Below, piece after piece: positions 54,438 through 63,284 of a stretch of 64,000 bases of DNA; the first letter of the stretch is position 1; every line of letters starts with the position of its first letter. This DNA is from Bog-159 sp035499555 (GTDB taxonomy: Bacteria; Acidobacteriota; Terriglobia; Bryobacterales; Bryobacteraceae). A program made the translations under genes and the position numbers. The stretch is taken from assembly GCA_035499555.1 (NCBI GenBank), contig DATJYO010000046.1, positions 1 to 64,000 on the forward strand. Direction: 5' to 3'. The notes beneath the pieces were generated by a model. The model did not search any database. It saw only the letters and a program-made list of their open reading frames with translations, and was not told the DNA's origin.

Positions 54438-55052
54438 ATGCCCGCGAAAAAGAAAACGTCGATGCCGAAGAGTACTGAAAAGCATAACGTTCCGGAAGTA
54501 TCTCCGCAGGAGGAGGGCAAGAACGGCCTGCCCGCCCGACGTGCGGCGTCCGGAGCCGCGGCAGCAGACCCGAAGGCCCGCCAGATGGAATCTTTCGAGG
54601 AGGGCATGCGCCTGTTTCATGCCCGTCAATTCCAGCGGGCCAGAGAGTTCTTTGCTGCGGCCGAGCAGGGTCCGGACCGGACCGTGGCGCACCGTTCCGG
54701 CCTGCACGCACGCATGTGCGAGCGGCGCCTGGAATCTCCGGGCGTCGTACTTACAACGCCCGAAGAGCATTACAATTACGCTGTCACGCTGATCAATTCG
54801 CGCGATCTGGCGGGCGCGCAGAAGCACTTGCGCGCGGCTTTGGAGGCCGATCCCGGCGCCGACCACGTGCTCTATGCCCTGGCCGCCTGTCAGTGCCTGG
54901 CTGGAGAGGCGCAAGGCGCCTATGAGAACCTGAAACGTGCCATCGATTTACAGCCCCGTAACCGGCTGGCTGCCCGCCAGGACCCCGATTTCGCAGCCAT
55001 GGCCGACCACCAGGCGTTCGCCCGGTTGTTGTACCCCGATAAGAAAAACTAA
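54438..55052 (+). CDS. Small TPR protein
   Basis: A 204-residue protein with a basic, low-complexity N-terminus (AKKKTSMPKSTEKH) and two to three TPR motifs: FEEGMRLFHARQFQRAREFFAAAEQ, HYNYAVTLINSRDLAGAQKHLRAALEADPGAD and LYALAACQCLAGEAQGAYENLKRAIDLQP. It has no signal peptide and is probably cytosolic. The role is unknown. It precedes yvcK by 47 bases and could be in the same unit. TTG 54426 is an alternative start. Confidence 0.7.
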   Translation: MPAKKKTSMPKSTEKHNVPEVSPQEEGKNGLPARRAASGAAAADPKARQMESFEEGMRLFHARQFQRAREFFAAAEQGPDRTVAHRSGLHARMCERRLESPGVVLTTPEEHYNYAVTLINSRDLAGAQKHLRAALEADPGADHVLYALAACQCLAGEAQGAYENLKRAIDLQPRNRLAARQDPDFAAMADHQAFARLLYPDKKN

Positions 55053-55099
55053 AGGGGACCTGCTCGCGCCTCCGCCGCATTTGAGTCCGGTTCTTCACC

Positions 55100-56095
55100 A
55101 TGCCTGAAAGCGAACCGTTGCGGGTAGTCGCCATCGGCGGAGGTACGGGCCTGTCTGCCCTGTTGCAGGGATTGAAGCTCTACGCCCGCCCGGGACGCGG
55201 CCCCGCGGTGGACATCACGGCCGTGGTTACGGTGACCGACGACGGCGGCAGCTCCGGCCGCTTGCGCCGCGACTTCGACGTGCTACCCCCCGGCGACATC
55301 CGCAACTGCATGGTGGCGCTATCCGAAGATGCCGATCTGCTGTCCCGTCTCTTCCAGCACCGTTTCGAGGCGGGCCTGGGTCTCAAGGGCCATAGCTTCG
55401 GCAACCTATTTTTGACCGCGCTGACGCAGATCATGGGCGACTTCCCCGACGCGGTGAAAGCCTCTTCCGGCGTGCTGCAGATTAAGGGCCGCATCTTTCC
55501 CGCCACGGCCGCGAATGTGTCTCTCGAAGCCATCCTGGAGGATGGTACGCGGGTCGCCGGAGAAACCCGCATCAGCAAAAGCCGCAAACGCATCCGCAGC
55601 ATCCGGTTGCATCCGCGCAAGGTCAAGCCCATGGCGGACACCCTGGCGGCCCTCGCGCGCGCCGACCTGATCACCCTCGGCCCCGGATCGCTGTTCACCA
55701 GCGTTATCCCCAACGTGCTGGTCGAGGGAATCTCTGCGGCCATCCGCCGCTCGCCGGCCCTCAAGGCCTATTTCGTGAACCTGATGTGGCAGCCGGGCGA
55801 AACCGTGAATTTCAGCGCGTCGGACCACATCCGCGCCATCCATAAACACGCCGGGGGCAAGCTGATCGATTGCGCCATCCTCAACGTCGCGCCGATACAG
55901 ATGGCGGTCCGCAAGCGCTACGAAAGGCAGCGCGCGCTGCCGGTGGAAAACGACATCGATCGCATCACCAAAATGGGAATCCGGGTGGTGACCGGGAGGC
56001 TGCTCCAGGAATCCAAGAAAGTGCGCCACGATCCGGATCAAGCCGCGGCGGTGGTGGTAAAGCTGGCACAGGAGGCGCGCCGGCAGCGGAAGTGA
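55100..56095 (+). CDS. yvcK: YvcK/CofD-like UDP-GlcNAc-binding regulator
   Basis: A 331-residue protein of the YvcK family. The phosphate-binding GGGTGLSALLQGLK (about 13-26) and VTVTDDGGSSGRLRRD mark the family, and LGPGSLFTSVIPNVLV is in the second half. YvcK proteins bind UDP-GlcNAc and adjust cell-wall precursor metabolism when gluconeogenic carbon is used. Immediately downstream lies glmU, which makes UDP-GlcNAc, so the pair is coherent. It is cytosolic. Confidence 0.92.
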   Translation: MPESEPLRVVAIGGGTGLSALLQGLKLYARPGRGPAVDITAVVTVTDDGGSSGRLRRDFDVLPPGDIRNCMVALSEDADLLSRLFQHRFEAGLGLKGHSFGNLFLTALTQIMGDFPDAVKASSGVLQIKGRIFPATAANVSLEAILEDGTRVAGETRISKSRKRIRSIRLHPRKVKPMADTLAALARADLITLGPGSLFTSVIPNVLVEGISAAIRRSPALKAYFVNLMWQPGETVNFSASDHIRAIHKHAGGKLIDCAILNVAPIQMAVRKRYERQRALPVENDIDRITKMGIRVVTGRLLQESKKVRHDPDQAAAVVVKLAQEARRQRK

Positions 56096-56127
56096 AAGCG
56101 CACGGAATATGCGGACGGTTGATCGTT

Positions 56128-56132
56128 GGAGG
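56128..56132 (+). promoter_or_regulatory. Ribosome binding site GGAGG that decides the glmU start
   Basis: GGAGG lies five bases before GTG 56138. A TTG in frame at 56126 overlaps this site, so GTG 56138 is the better start. Confidence 0.6.
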
Positions 56133-56137
56133 AAATA

Positions 56138-57538
56138 GTGGAAAAGCCAATCACAGTGGTCATCCTGGCGGCCGGTCTGGGCACGCGGATGAAATCGCGG
56201 CAGGCCAAAGTGCTGCACCGCGCCGGCGGGCGCTGCCTGATCGAGCACGTGCTCGCGACCGCGCAGGCTCTGACCACGCCCGAGCGGATTTTCGTCGTGG
56301 TGGGCTATCAGGCCGACCGCGTCCGCGAGGCCATCCAGACGCCCGGCATCGGCTTCATCCAGCAGGCCGAACAGAAAGGCACGGGGCATGCAGTCATGGC
56401 CGGGGCCGGAGTTCTCTCCGGACTGGACGGCCTGCTGGTGATCCTGTACGGCGATTGCCCGCTGGTTCGGGTGGAGACGCTTCGCGGCCTGGTCGCGGCC
56501 CAACAATCCTCCGGCGCGGCGGGAGCCATTCTCACGGCCGTCATGGACGATCCCACCGGGTACGGCCGCGTCCTGCGGGATGCCAGCGGCCGCGTCACCG
56601 GCGTTGTGGAACAGAAAGCCGGCACGCCCGAGCAACTGGCCTTGCGCGAGGCCAACATGGGGCTCTACTGCTACCAGGCAGCGCCCTTCTGGCGGCACAT
56701 CCACGAGCTGCGGCCCGACAATCCGGCGCACGAGTTCTATCTGACGGACATGGTGGAGATCCTCGATCGCGCCGGTCACGACATCACCGCTTACCGCATC
56801 GACGATCCACGCGAAGTGCTCGGTATCAACGATCGCGTGGAACTGGCCGCCGTAGACCGCCTGTTACGCGAACGCAAGGCCCGCCAACTCATGGTGGCGG
56901 GCGTGACCATCGAAAAGCCGGAAACCGTCACCATCGATCCCGGCGTATCCATCGGTATGGATACCGTGGTCGAGCCGTTCGCCCAGATTCTGGGCAGCAC
57001 CACCATCGGTGACAACTGCCGCATTGGAGCTTGCTCCATCATCCGGGATTCCGAGTTGGCCGACGATGTGCAAATCGGTCCGTTTACCATCGTCAACACC
57101 TCCCGCCTGGAGCACGGTGTCGAAGCGGGTCCGTATGCCCGCCTGCGGATGGAGAATCACGTCGCCGCCGGCGCCCACATCGGCAATTTCGTGGAGCTGA
57201 AGAAGACGAGCTTCGGCGCCGGGTCGAAGGCTATGCATCTGGCCTACCTGGGCGATTCGCAGGTCGGCGCGGACGCGATTGTCGGCGCGGGCACCATCAC
57301 CTGCAACTACGATGGACGGCGCAAACATCCGAGCAAGATCGGCGCGGGCGCCTTCATCGGCAGCAACTCCACCCTGGTGGCGCCGGTGGAAGTGGGGGAG
57401 GGTGCGTACCTGGCCGCCGGATCCGTCATCACCGAGAATGTCCCCGCGGACGCGCTCGGCGTGGGCCGGTCCCGCCAGGTCAACAAGCCGGACTGGGCCC
57501 GCAAGCGCCGGGAACTGGGCCAGCACCGGCCGGGTTGA
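56138..57538 (+). CDS. glmU: Bifunctional GlmU: GlcN-1-P acetyltransferase / GlcNAc-1-P uridylyltransferase
   Basis: A 466-residue bifunctional enzyme. The N-terminal uridyltransferase domain (about 1-228) has LAAGLGTRMKSRQAKVLH and the UTP-binding GDCPLV; the C-terminal left-handed beta-helix (about 245-450) has hexapeptide repeats and acetyltransferase residues near HIGNFVELKKTSFGAGSKAMHLAYLGD and NYDGRRKH. It makes UDP-GlcNAc for peptidoglycan and lipid A. GTG 56138 after GGAGG is the start. It follows yvcK, whose ligand is its product. Confidence 0.95.
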   Translation: MEKPITVVILAAGLGTRMKSRQAKVLHRAGGRCLIEHVLATAQALTTPERIFVVVGYQADRVREAIQTPGIGFIQQAEQKGTGHAVMAGAGVLSGLDGLLVILYGDCPLVRVETLRGLVAAQQSSGAAGAILTAVMDDPTGYGRVLRDASGRVTGVVEQKAGTPEQLALREANMGLYCYQAAPFWRHIHELRPDNPAHEFYLTDMVEILDRAGHDITAYRIDDPREVLGINDRVELAAVDRLLRERKARQLMVAGVTIEKPETVTIDPGVSIGMDTVVEPFAQILGSTTIGDNCRIGACSIIRDSELADDVQIGPFTIVNTSRLEHGVEAGPYARLRMENHVAAGAHIGNFVELKKTSFGAGSKAMHLAYLGDSQVGADAIVGAGTITCNYDGRRKHPSKIGAGAFIGSNSTLVAPVEVGEGAYLAAGSVITENVPADALGVGRSRQVNKPDWARKRRELGQHRPG

Positions 57539-57572
57539 CCCGGCCATCGCGCGCTTAGCCCGCGGCCTTAAC

Positions 57573-57578
57573 TATAAT
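57573..57578 (+). promoter_or_regulatory. Possible -10 box (TATAAT) just upstream of aceE
   Basis: A perfect TATAAT ten bases before ATG 57589. Transcription from it would begin about four bases before the start codon and give an almost leaderless message. The -35 region is not recognisable. Confidence 0.3.
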
Positions 57579-57588
57579 AAAGAAAACC

Positions 57589-60261
57589 ATGCACCAGAAA
57601 CTCAGCGAACGTGTTGTCGACCTGAACCCGCGCGAAACCTCCGAATGGATAGAAGCGCTGGATCAGGTATTGGATGAAGAGGGTCCCGATCGCGCCGCTT
57701 TCCTGCTGCAGCGCCTTTCCGACCGCGCCCGCAGTTCGGGCGCCGAAATACCCCTTGTTCTAAATACGCCGTACGTCAATACCATCCGTCCCGAGGAAGA
57801 AGTGCCCTATCCCGGCGACCGCGCCATGGAACGCCGCATCAAGAGCCTCACCCGGTGGAACGCCATGGCCATGGTGGTGCGCCAGAACAAGTACGATGCC
57901 GGCATCGGCGGCCACATCTCCACGTACGCCTCCCTCGCCACGCTGCTGGAAGTCGGCTTTCATCATTTCTTCCACGCCAGTTACGGCGATCAGCCCGGCG
58001 ACTTGATCTATTTCCAGGGCCATGCCTCCCCCGGCATCTACGCCCGCGCCTTCCTGGAAGGCCGCCTCGGCGAGGAGCGTCTGCGCAACTTCCGCCACGA
58101 ACTGCGTGAACATCCCGGACTGCCCTCCTACCCGCACCCCTGGCTGATGCCCGATTTCTGGCGCTTCCCCACCGTCTCCATGGGGCTGGGTCCCATCAAC
58201 TCCATTTACCAGGCGCGCTTCATGCGCTATCTCGAGAATCGCGGCCTGATTCCCGCTACGCCGCGCAAGATCTGGGCCTTCCTGGGCGACGGCGAAATGG
58301 ATGAGCCCGAATCCATGGGGTCGCTTACCCTCGCCTCCCGGGAGAAGCTCGACAACCTGATCTTCGTCATCAACTGCAACCTGCAGCGGCTGGATGGCCC
58401 GGTGCGCGGCAACGGTAAGATCATCCAGGAACTGGAGGCTGCGTTCCGCGGCGCCGGCTGGAACGTCATCAAGGTGATCTGGGGCGAAGACTGGGATCCG
58501 CTCCTGGCGCGCGACGCCAACGGGCTGCTCCAGAAACGCATGAGCGAAGTGGTGGACGGCGAATGGCAGACCTTCGTCACCAAGGACGGCGCCTACTTCC
58601 GTAAGAACTTCTTCGGCAAGTATCCGGAACTGCTCGACCTGGTCGGCCATCTGAGCGACGAACAACTCGTGCGCCTGCGCCGCGGCGGTCACGATCCCAA
58701 GAAGGTCTTCAATGCCTACAAGGCCGCCCTGGAGAGCAGCGGAAGGCCCACCTTGATCCTGGCCCAAACCATCAAAGGCTACGGCCTGGGAGAGGCCGGC
58801 GAAGGCCGCAACATCACGCACCAGCAAAAGAAACTGAACGAGCAGGAGATCGCGCGCTTCCGATCGCGGTTTGAAATCCCCATTCCGGATGAAGCCGCGC
58901 GCAACGCGTCGTTTTACCGCCCGCCGGACGACAGCCCGGAAATCGCGTACCTCCACGAACGCCGCCGGCTGATGGGCGGCTACATGCCCAGCCGCTCGGT
59001 TCCGGCCACCAAAGTGGAAGCGCCGCCGCTCGCTTACCTGGCCGAATCGCTGGCCGGATCGCAGGGGCGCGAGGTCTCCACCACCATGGCGTTCGTCCGC
59101 ACCCTGACGCTGCTGCTCAAACACCCGGAGCTGGGCAAGCGCGTGGTGCCGATCATTCCCGACGAGGCGCGCACGTTCGGTATGGAGTCGCTGTTCCGGC
59201 AGTTCGGCATTTACGCCAGCCAGGGGCAGCTCTACAAACCGCACGACGCCGAGATGTTCCTCTATTACAAGGAATCCAAAGACGGGCAGATCCTGGAAGA
59301 AGGCATCACCGAAGCCGGTTCCATGGCGTCGTTCACCGCCGCCGGCCTGGCCTACGCGAATTACCGGATCGAGATGATTCCGTTCTTCGTGTATTACTCC
59401 ATGTTCGGCTTCCAGCGCATCGGCGACCTGGTGTGGGCCTTCGCCGACGCCCGCGGCAAAGGCTTTCTGATGGGCGGCACCGCCGGGCGGACCACGTTAT
59501 CCGGCGAAGGCTTGCAGCATCAGGACGGCCACAGCCTGGTGCTGGCCAGCACCGTGCCCACGTGCGCCGCCTACGATCCGGCGTACGCTTACGAGATCGC
59601 CGTCATCGTGCAGGATGGCATCCGCCGCATGTACCAGGAGCAGGAGGACCTTTTCTATTACCTCACGCTCTACAACGAGAACTATCCCATGCCGCAGATG
59701 CCGGAGGGCGTCGCGGAAGGCATTCTGAAGGGCATCTATCGTTACCGGGCCGCGGCCGAGGGCAAGGCCAGGGTGCAGCTCTTCGGCAGCGGTCCGATCC
59801 TGAACGAAGCACTGCGCGCGCAGGGTATGCTGGCCGAAAAGTACGGCGTCCCGGCCGACGTCTGGAGCGTCACCAGCTACAACGAACTGCGCCGCGATGC
59901 GTTGCGCGCCGAGCGCTGGAACCGCCTGCATCCCGGCCAGCCGCCGCGGCAGCCGTATATTTGCCAGGCGCTCAATGGCGCTGGAGGTCCCATCGTGGCC
60001 GCCACCGATTACATGAAGGTGGTGGCCGACCAGGTCGCCCCCTGGCTGCCGGGCCGCATGGAAACCCTGGGCACCGACGGATTCGGGCGCAGCGACAATC
60101 GCGAGCACCTGCGCCGCCACTTCGAAATCAACGCCGAGTCGATCGCCGCGGCGGCGCTTTCCCGCCTGGCCCGCGACGGCCAATTCCCGAGCGACCGCGC
60201 GGCGGCGGCGATCGCCGAGTTGGGCGTGGATCCGGAGAAGATCGACCCGGCGCTGGCTTAA
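57589..60261 (+). CDS. aceE: Pyruvate dehydrogenase E1 component, homodimeric type
   Basis: An 890-residue E1 of the AceE type, like that of gamma-proteobacteria, normal in length. The thiamine-diphosphate motif is GDGEMDEPESMGSLTLA ... NLIFVINCN. GHISTYASLATLLEVGFHHFF and the C-terminal VTSYNELRRDALRAERWNRLHP are typical. It decarboxylates pyruvate and passes acetyl to the lipoyl group of E2. No E2 (aceF) or E3 gene is in the window, so it is probably encoded elsewhere. Upstream is glmU. Confidence 0.95.
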   Translation: MHQKLSERVVDLNPRETSEWIEALDQVLDEEGPDRAAFLLQRLSDRARSSGAEIPLVLNTPYVNTIRPEEEVPYPGDRAMERRIKSLTRWNAMAMVVRQNKYDAGIGGHISTYASLATLLEVGFHHFFHASYGDQPGDLIYFQGHASPGIYARAFLEGRLGEERLRNFRHELREHPGLPSYPHPWLMPDFWRFPTVSMGLGPINSIYQARFMRYLENRGLIPATPRKIWAFLGDGEMDEPESMGSLTLASREKLDNLIFVINCNLQRLDGPVRGNGKIIQELEAAFRGAGWNVIKVIWGEDWDPLLARDANGLLQKRMSEVVDGEWQTFVTKDGAYFRKNFFGKYPELLDLVGHLSDEQLVRLRRGGHDPKKVFNAYKAALESSGRPTLILAQTIKGYGLGEAGEGRNITHQQKKLNEQEIARFRSRFEIPIPDEAARNASFYRPPDDSPEIAYLHERRRLMGGYMPSRSVPATKVEAPPLAYLAESLAGSQGREVSTTMAFVRTLTLLLKHPELGKRVVPIIPDEARTFGMESLFRQFGIYASQGQLYKPHDAEMFLYYKESKDGQILEEGITEAGSMASFTAAGLAYANYRIEMIPFFVYYSMFGFQRIGDLVWAFADARGKGFLMGGTAGRTTLSGEGLQHQDGHSLVLASTVPTCAAYDPAYAYEIAVIVQDGIRRMYQEQEDLFYYLTLYNENYPMPQMPEGVAEGILKGIYRYRAAAEGKARVQLFGSGPILNEALRAQGMLAEKYGVPADVWSVTSYNELRRDALRAERWNRLHPGQPPRQPYICQALNGAGGPIVAATDYMKVVADQVAPWLPGRMETLGTDGFGRSDNREHLRRHFEINAESIAAAALSRLARDGQFPSDRAAAAIAELGVDPEKIDPALA

Positions 60262-60323
60262 GCGGGCCGGCGGCAGCGCAACGACGACGTCACAGTTCCA
60301 GTTTCTTCTCGGGCTGGTTGCGG

Positions 60324-60358
60324 CGGCGCGCTAACCGCGCCGGGTGCCGCCTTCGTGG
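60324..60358. other. Two GC-rich hairpins between aceE and the permease
   Basis: The 116 bases between the convergent aceE and permease genes hold CGGCGCG/CGCGCCG (60324-60342, loop CTAAC) and CCGCC/GGCGG with loop TTCGT at about 60347-60361. They may end transcription from one or both sides, but no T-run follows. Confidence 0.4.
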
Positions 60359-60377
60359 CGGTCCGCAGAACCATGAT

Positions 60378-62807
60378 TCACTCGTAGCGCAAGGCCTCCA
60401 TCGGGTCCACGGACGACGCCCGGCGCGCCGGGAACAACGTCGCCAGCGCGCAGGCCAGAGTCAGCACCCCCGTGACGCCCAAGAACATCGCCGGACTCTG
60501 CTGGCTGCCCGCGGCCCAGCGCGATAGCACGCGGCTGAGCAGCAAGCTGAGCACGGTGCCGCCCGCCAAACCGCCGGCCACGCTGAGTATCATGGAGCGG
60601 AACACGATCCGCAAGACATGGCCGCGGCTCGCGCCCAGCGCCATGCGAATGCCGAACTCGTTGGTCCGCTGCGCCACGCCGTAAGAGACGACACTGAACA
60701 GGCCGGCCACCGCCAAAGCGAGGGCCACGATCGAGAAGGCCGTGAACAGCGCGGCCACCAGGCGGCCGTAGGCGTAATCATCCTCGTTCTGGATCCACTG
60801 TTCCAGATCCCGCGTCCTGCCGAATACCTGCTGTTCCGAATCGACGGCCTTCACTTCCGCGCGAACCCGGTTCAGTATCGACAATGGCGAGGTACGGGCG
60901 CGTACCAGGATCTGGGTCCACACATTCATGCATAGCGTGTACGGCACGTAGACCGCCGGTTTGACGGGCTTGCGTAAGCCAGCGTCTTTGGCGTCGGCTA
61001 CCACCCCGATGATCTGCAGCCAGCCGTTCGACTCCGGTACGGCCTGCGAGAACGGCGGCTCGGCCTTCAGATCCGGCAACCGCAGTTGTTTGCCCAGCAC
61101 ATCGCCATTGGGCCAATAGCGGCGGGCCATGGTTTGATTGACGATCGCCAGCCGCGCGCCGCGCGCGACCTCCGGCTCGTTCCACAATCGCCCTCTGAGC
61201 AGCGGGATGTGCAGCACCCCAAAATACTCGGAACTGATGAAGTTCGCCAGCACCTGTTCCTTGGAGGGTGAGCTGCTGCCGAAGATCTCGAACGATTGCT
61301 CCCAACCGTTCGCAGGCGGCGTAGCATTGGTGGAGATTCCGGCGATGGCGACTTCAGGCATGGCCTGCACGCGGTGCAGAAGCTGCGAGAAATAGCTGGC
61401 ACGCTCGGCCCAACTGACGTGCGCGTTCTGGTGCACGGGTATGCCGACCGACATCACGTTATGCGGATCATAGCCCAAGCGGGTGCGCACCAGCCGCAGG
61501 AATCCGTTGGTGGCCGCGGCGGCGGAGGTGAGCAGCAGCAGCGTAAGCGCGAGTTGTCCGGCCACTAGAAGCGCGTGCATGCGCTTGCCATGTGCGCTAC
61601 CCGTGGAGCGGCGCGATCCCGTCTGCATCAGGCGCGCCACTTGCGGACGCGAGAACTGATAGGCGGGCGCCAGCCCGAACAGCACGCCGGTCAGGATGGC
61701 CAAGGCACAACTGAATGCCAGCACCGGCAAGTTGATCCGGATCACCACCTCGTGCGGGAAGGAATACTCGGGCAGCCAGCCGATCAACAACGGCAGGAGC
61801 CGGTACGCCAAAGCTATTCCGGCGGCGGCGCCCGCAAGTGACAGTCCCAGCGCTTCGGTTAGAAGCTGGCGGTAGATGCGGCGGCGGCTGGCGCCGATGG
61901 CGCTGCGCACCGCGAGTTCGTGCTGGCGGGCGGTGCCACGCGCCAGCAGCAGGATGGACACATTGGCGCAGCCGATGAGCAGCAGCAGGCCTACCGCGCC
62001 GAATAACAGGAACAGCGATTGGCCCAGGTGCGCCACGAACTGGTCGTTCAAGCCCTTTACGCGTACGCGGAACTTCTTGGGAAAATGGCCGGGCGTGTCT
62101 TTGGCAAACTGCTCCAATAATGGCTGCAATTCGGCGTTGGCCGCGGCGTGTGTCACGCCGGGCTTCAGCCGGATCAGCGGCGCCAGTTCGATGATCGGAT
62201 CGTTGGTGATCTTGAGCGGCAGGTAAACGTCCGCGTCTTCCCACGTGAAACGCGGAGGCAACACTCCAACGATGGTATAGTTCTTGTGCACCAGTTGCAG
62301 GTTGCGGCCGATGACCGATGGGTCGGAATCGAAATGCCGCTGCCAGAACAGGTAGCTGAGCACCACCACCGGCTGCGGATCGCGTCCGTCCGGCGCGTCC
62401 GACGGGATGAGCGTCCGGCCGAGCAGTGCGCGCACGCCGAAGAAGATGCCGGCATCGCCCGATAGTTGGGTCGAAGGCACATCCTGCGGCAGTTCCTCGT
62501 CCGTGGTAGTCAGGTTCCAGGTGCCCCAGGTGGCCGCCGCGCTTTCGATGCACTTGGCCTGTTTCAGCAGCCTCAACTGCGGCCCCGTGACCCCCACCCA
62601 GCGCTCGTCTCCATTCTGGTTGACAACCACCAGGTGGATCATGCGATCGCTTGCCCGGTAGGGGTACGGATTGACCAGCAAACTGTAGATCACACTGAAA
62701 ACGGCAGTGGTGGCGCCAATCCCCAGCGCGAGCGAAATAATGGCCGTCGCCGCCAATCCCGGCTTGCGGCGATACTCACGCAGGAAGAACCGCAAATCTT
62801 GCAGCAC
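60378..62807 (-). CDS. MacB-like orphan ABC permease (acidobacterial duplicated orphan permease type)
   Basis: An 809-residue permease of the same design as that at 33811: amphipathic start (LQDLRFFLREYRRKPGLAATAII), first helix SLALGIGATTAVFSVIYSL, a periplasmic MacB core, FtsX-like helices (about 265-400), a second MacB core and a second FtsX block ending ARRASSVDPMEALRYE. No ATPase is beside it. The start is GTG 62807, with no clear ribosome site. It is transcribed alone, against aceE. Confidence 0.9.
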   Translation of the reverse strand: MLQDLRFFLREYRRKPGLAATAIISLALGIGATTAVFSVIYSLLVNPYPYRASDRMIHLVVVNQNGDERWVGVTGPQLRLLKQAKCIESAAATWGTWNLTTTDEELPQDVPSTQLSGDAGIFFGVRALLGRTLIPSDAPDGRDPQPVVVLSYLFWQRHFDSDPSVIGRNLQLVHKNYTIVGVLPPRFTWEDADVYLPLKITNDPIIELAPLIRLKPGVTHAAANAELQPLLEQFAKDTPGHFPKKFRVRVKGLNDQFVAHLGQSLFLLFGAVGLLLLIGCANVSILLLARGTARQHELAVRSAIGASRRRIYRQLLTEALGLSLAGAAAGIALAYRLLPLLIGWLPEYSFPHEVVIRINLPVLAFSCALAILTGVLFGLAPAYQFSRPQVARLMQTGSRRSTGSAHGKRMHALLVAGQLALTLLLLTSAAAATNGFLRLVRTRLGYDPHNVMSVGIPVHQNAHVSWAERASYFSQLLHRVQAMPEVAIAGISTNATPPANGWEQSFEIFGSSSPSKEQVLANFISSEYFGVLHIPLLRGRLWNEPEVARGARLAIVNQTMARRYWPNGDVLGKQLRLPDLKAEPPFSQAVPESNGWLQIIGVVADAKDAGLRKPVKPAVYVPYTLCMNVWTQILVRARTSPLSILNRVRAEVKAVDSEQQVFGRTRDLEQWIQNEDDYAYGRLVAALFTAFSIVALALAVAGLFSVVSYGVAQRTNEFGIRMALGASRGHVLRIVFRSMILSVAGGLAGGTVLSLLLSRVLSRWAAGSQQSPAMFLGVTGVLTLACALATLFPARRASSVDPMEALRYE

Positions 62808-62893
62808 GTCTGGTTAGACGCCTTAAGGCAGCCACGGTTATGAAGCTTTTCTCCCCATGCGGAGGCAGGCAGTGCGCGGCCCGCGAAGCGGCT

Positions 62894-63253
62894 TCAAAAA
62901 AGGGCGGCGCCGGGGTTGAACGCAACCGTCGAGGGCGGCCGCTCTTGCGGTGCCGCTTCAGGAGGGAGCAAACGCACATTGACCGCCTCGGGCTTCATGT
63001 AAAGATCCAGTTTTGTCTCCACCGTCACCCGGTCGCCGGGCTTGATGTCTTCGCGTCTGATCTTCTTCGATCCGGAAAAGTAATGCGTCTTATGCGTGCA
63101 GGAGATCTCCATGTCCTCCTGGTCCGTCCGCGTCAGCGTGAGGCTGGTGGAAGTGATCTCCCGGACGGTTCCCGTAAAGCTGGCCAGCGGCGCCTGCTGC
63201 GCCAACGCCGCCACGCACGGAGTCACCATCAAGACGAAGACTGAGAGTCGCAT
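62894..63253 (-). CDS. Small secreted protein with one OB-like strand domain (DUF5666-like)
   Basis: A 119-residue protein with a signal peptide (about 1-19, ending ALAQ) and a small all-beta domain: FTGTVREITSTSLTLTRTDQEDMEISCTHKTHYF ... IRREDIKPGDRVTVETKLD. This resembles the single DUF5666-type domains that often coat secreted proteins. The C-terminal 25 residues are Pro-rich. Unknown function. It is divergent from the acetyltransferase gene. Confidence 0.65.
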   Translation of the reverse strand: MRLSVFVLMVTPCVAALAQQAPLASFTGTVREITSTSLTLTRTDQEDMEISCTHKTHYFSGSKKIRREDIKPGDRVTVETKLDLYMKPEAVNVRLLPPEAAPQERPPSTVAFNPGAALF

Positions 63254-63284
63254 CTGATTCCATATTACGTGCTACCCTGGCGCC

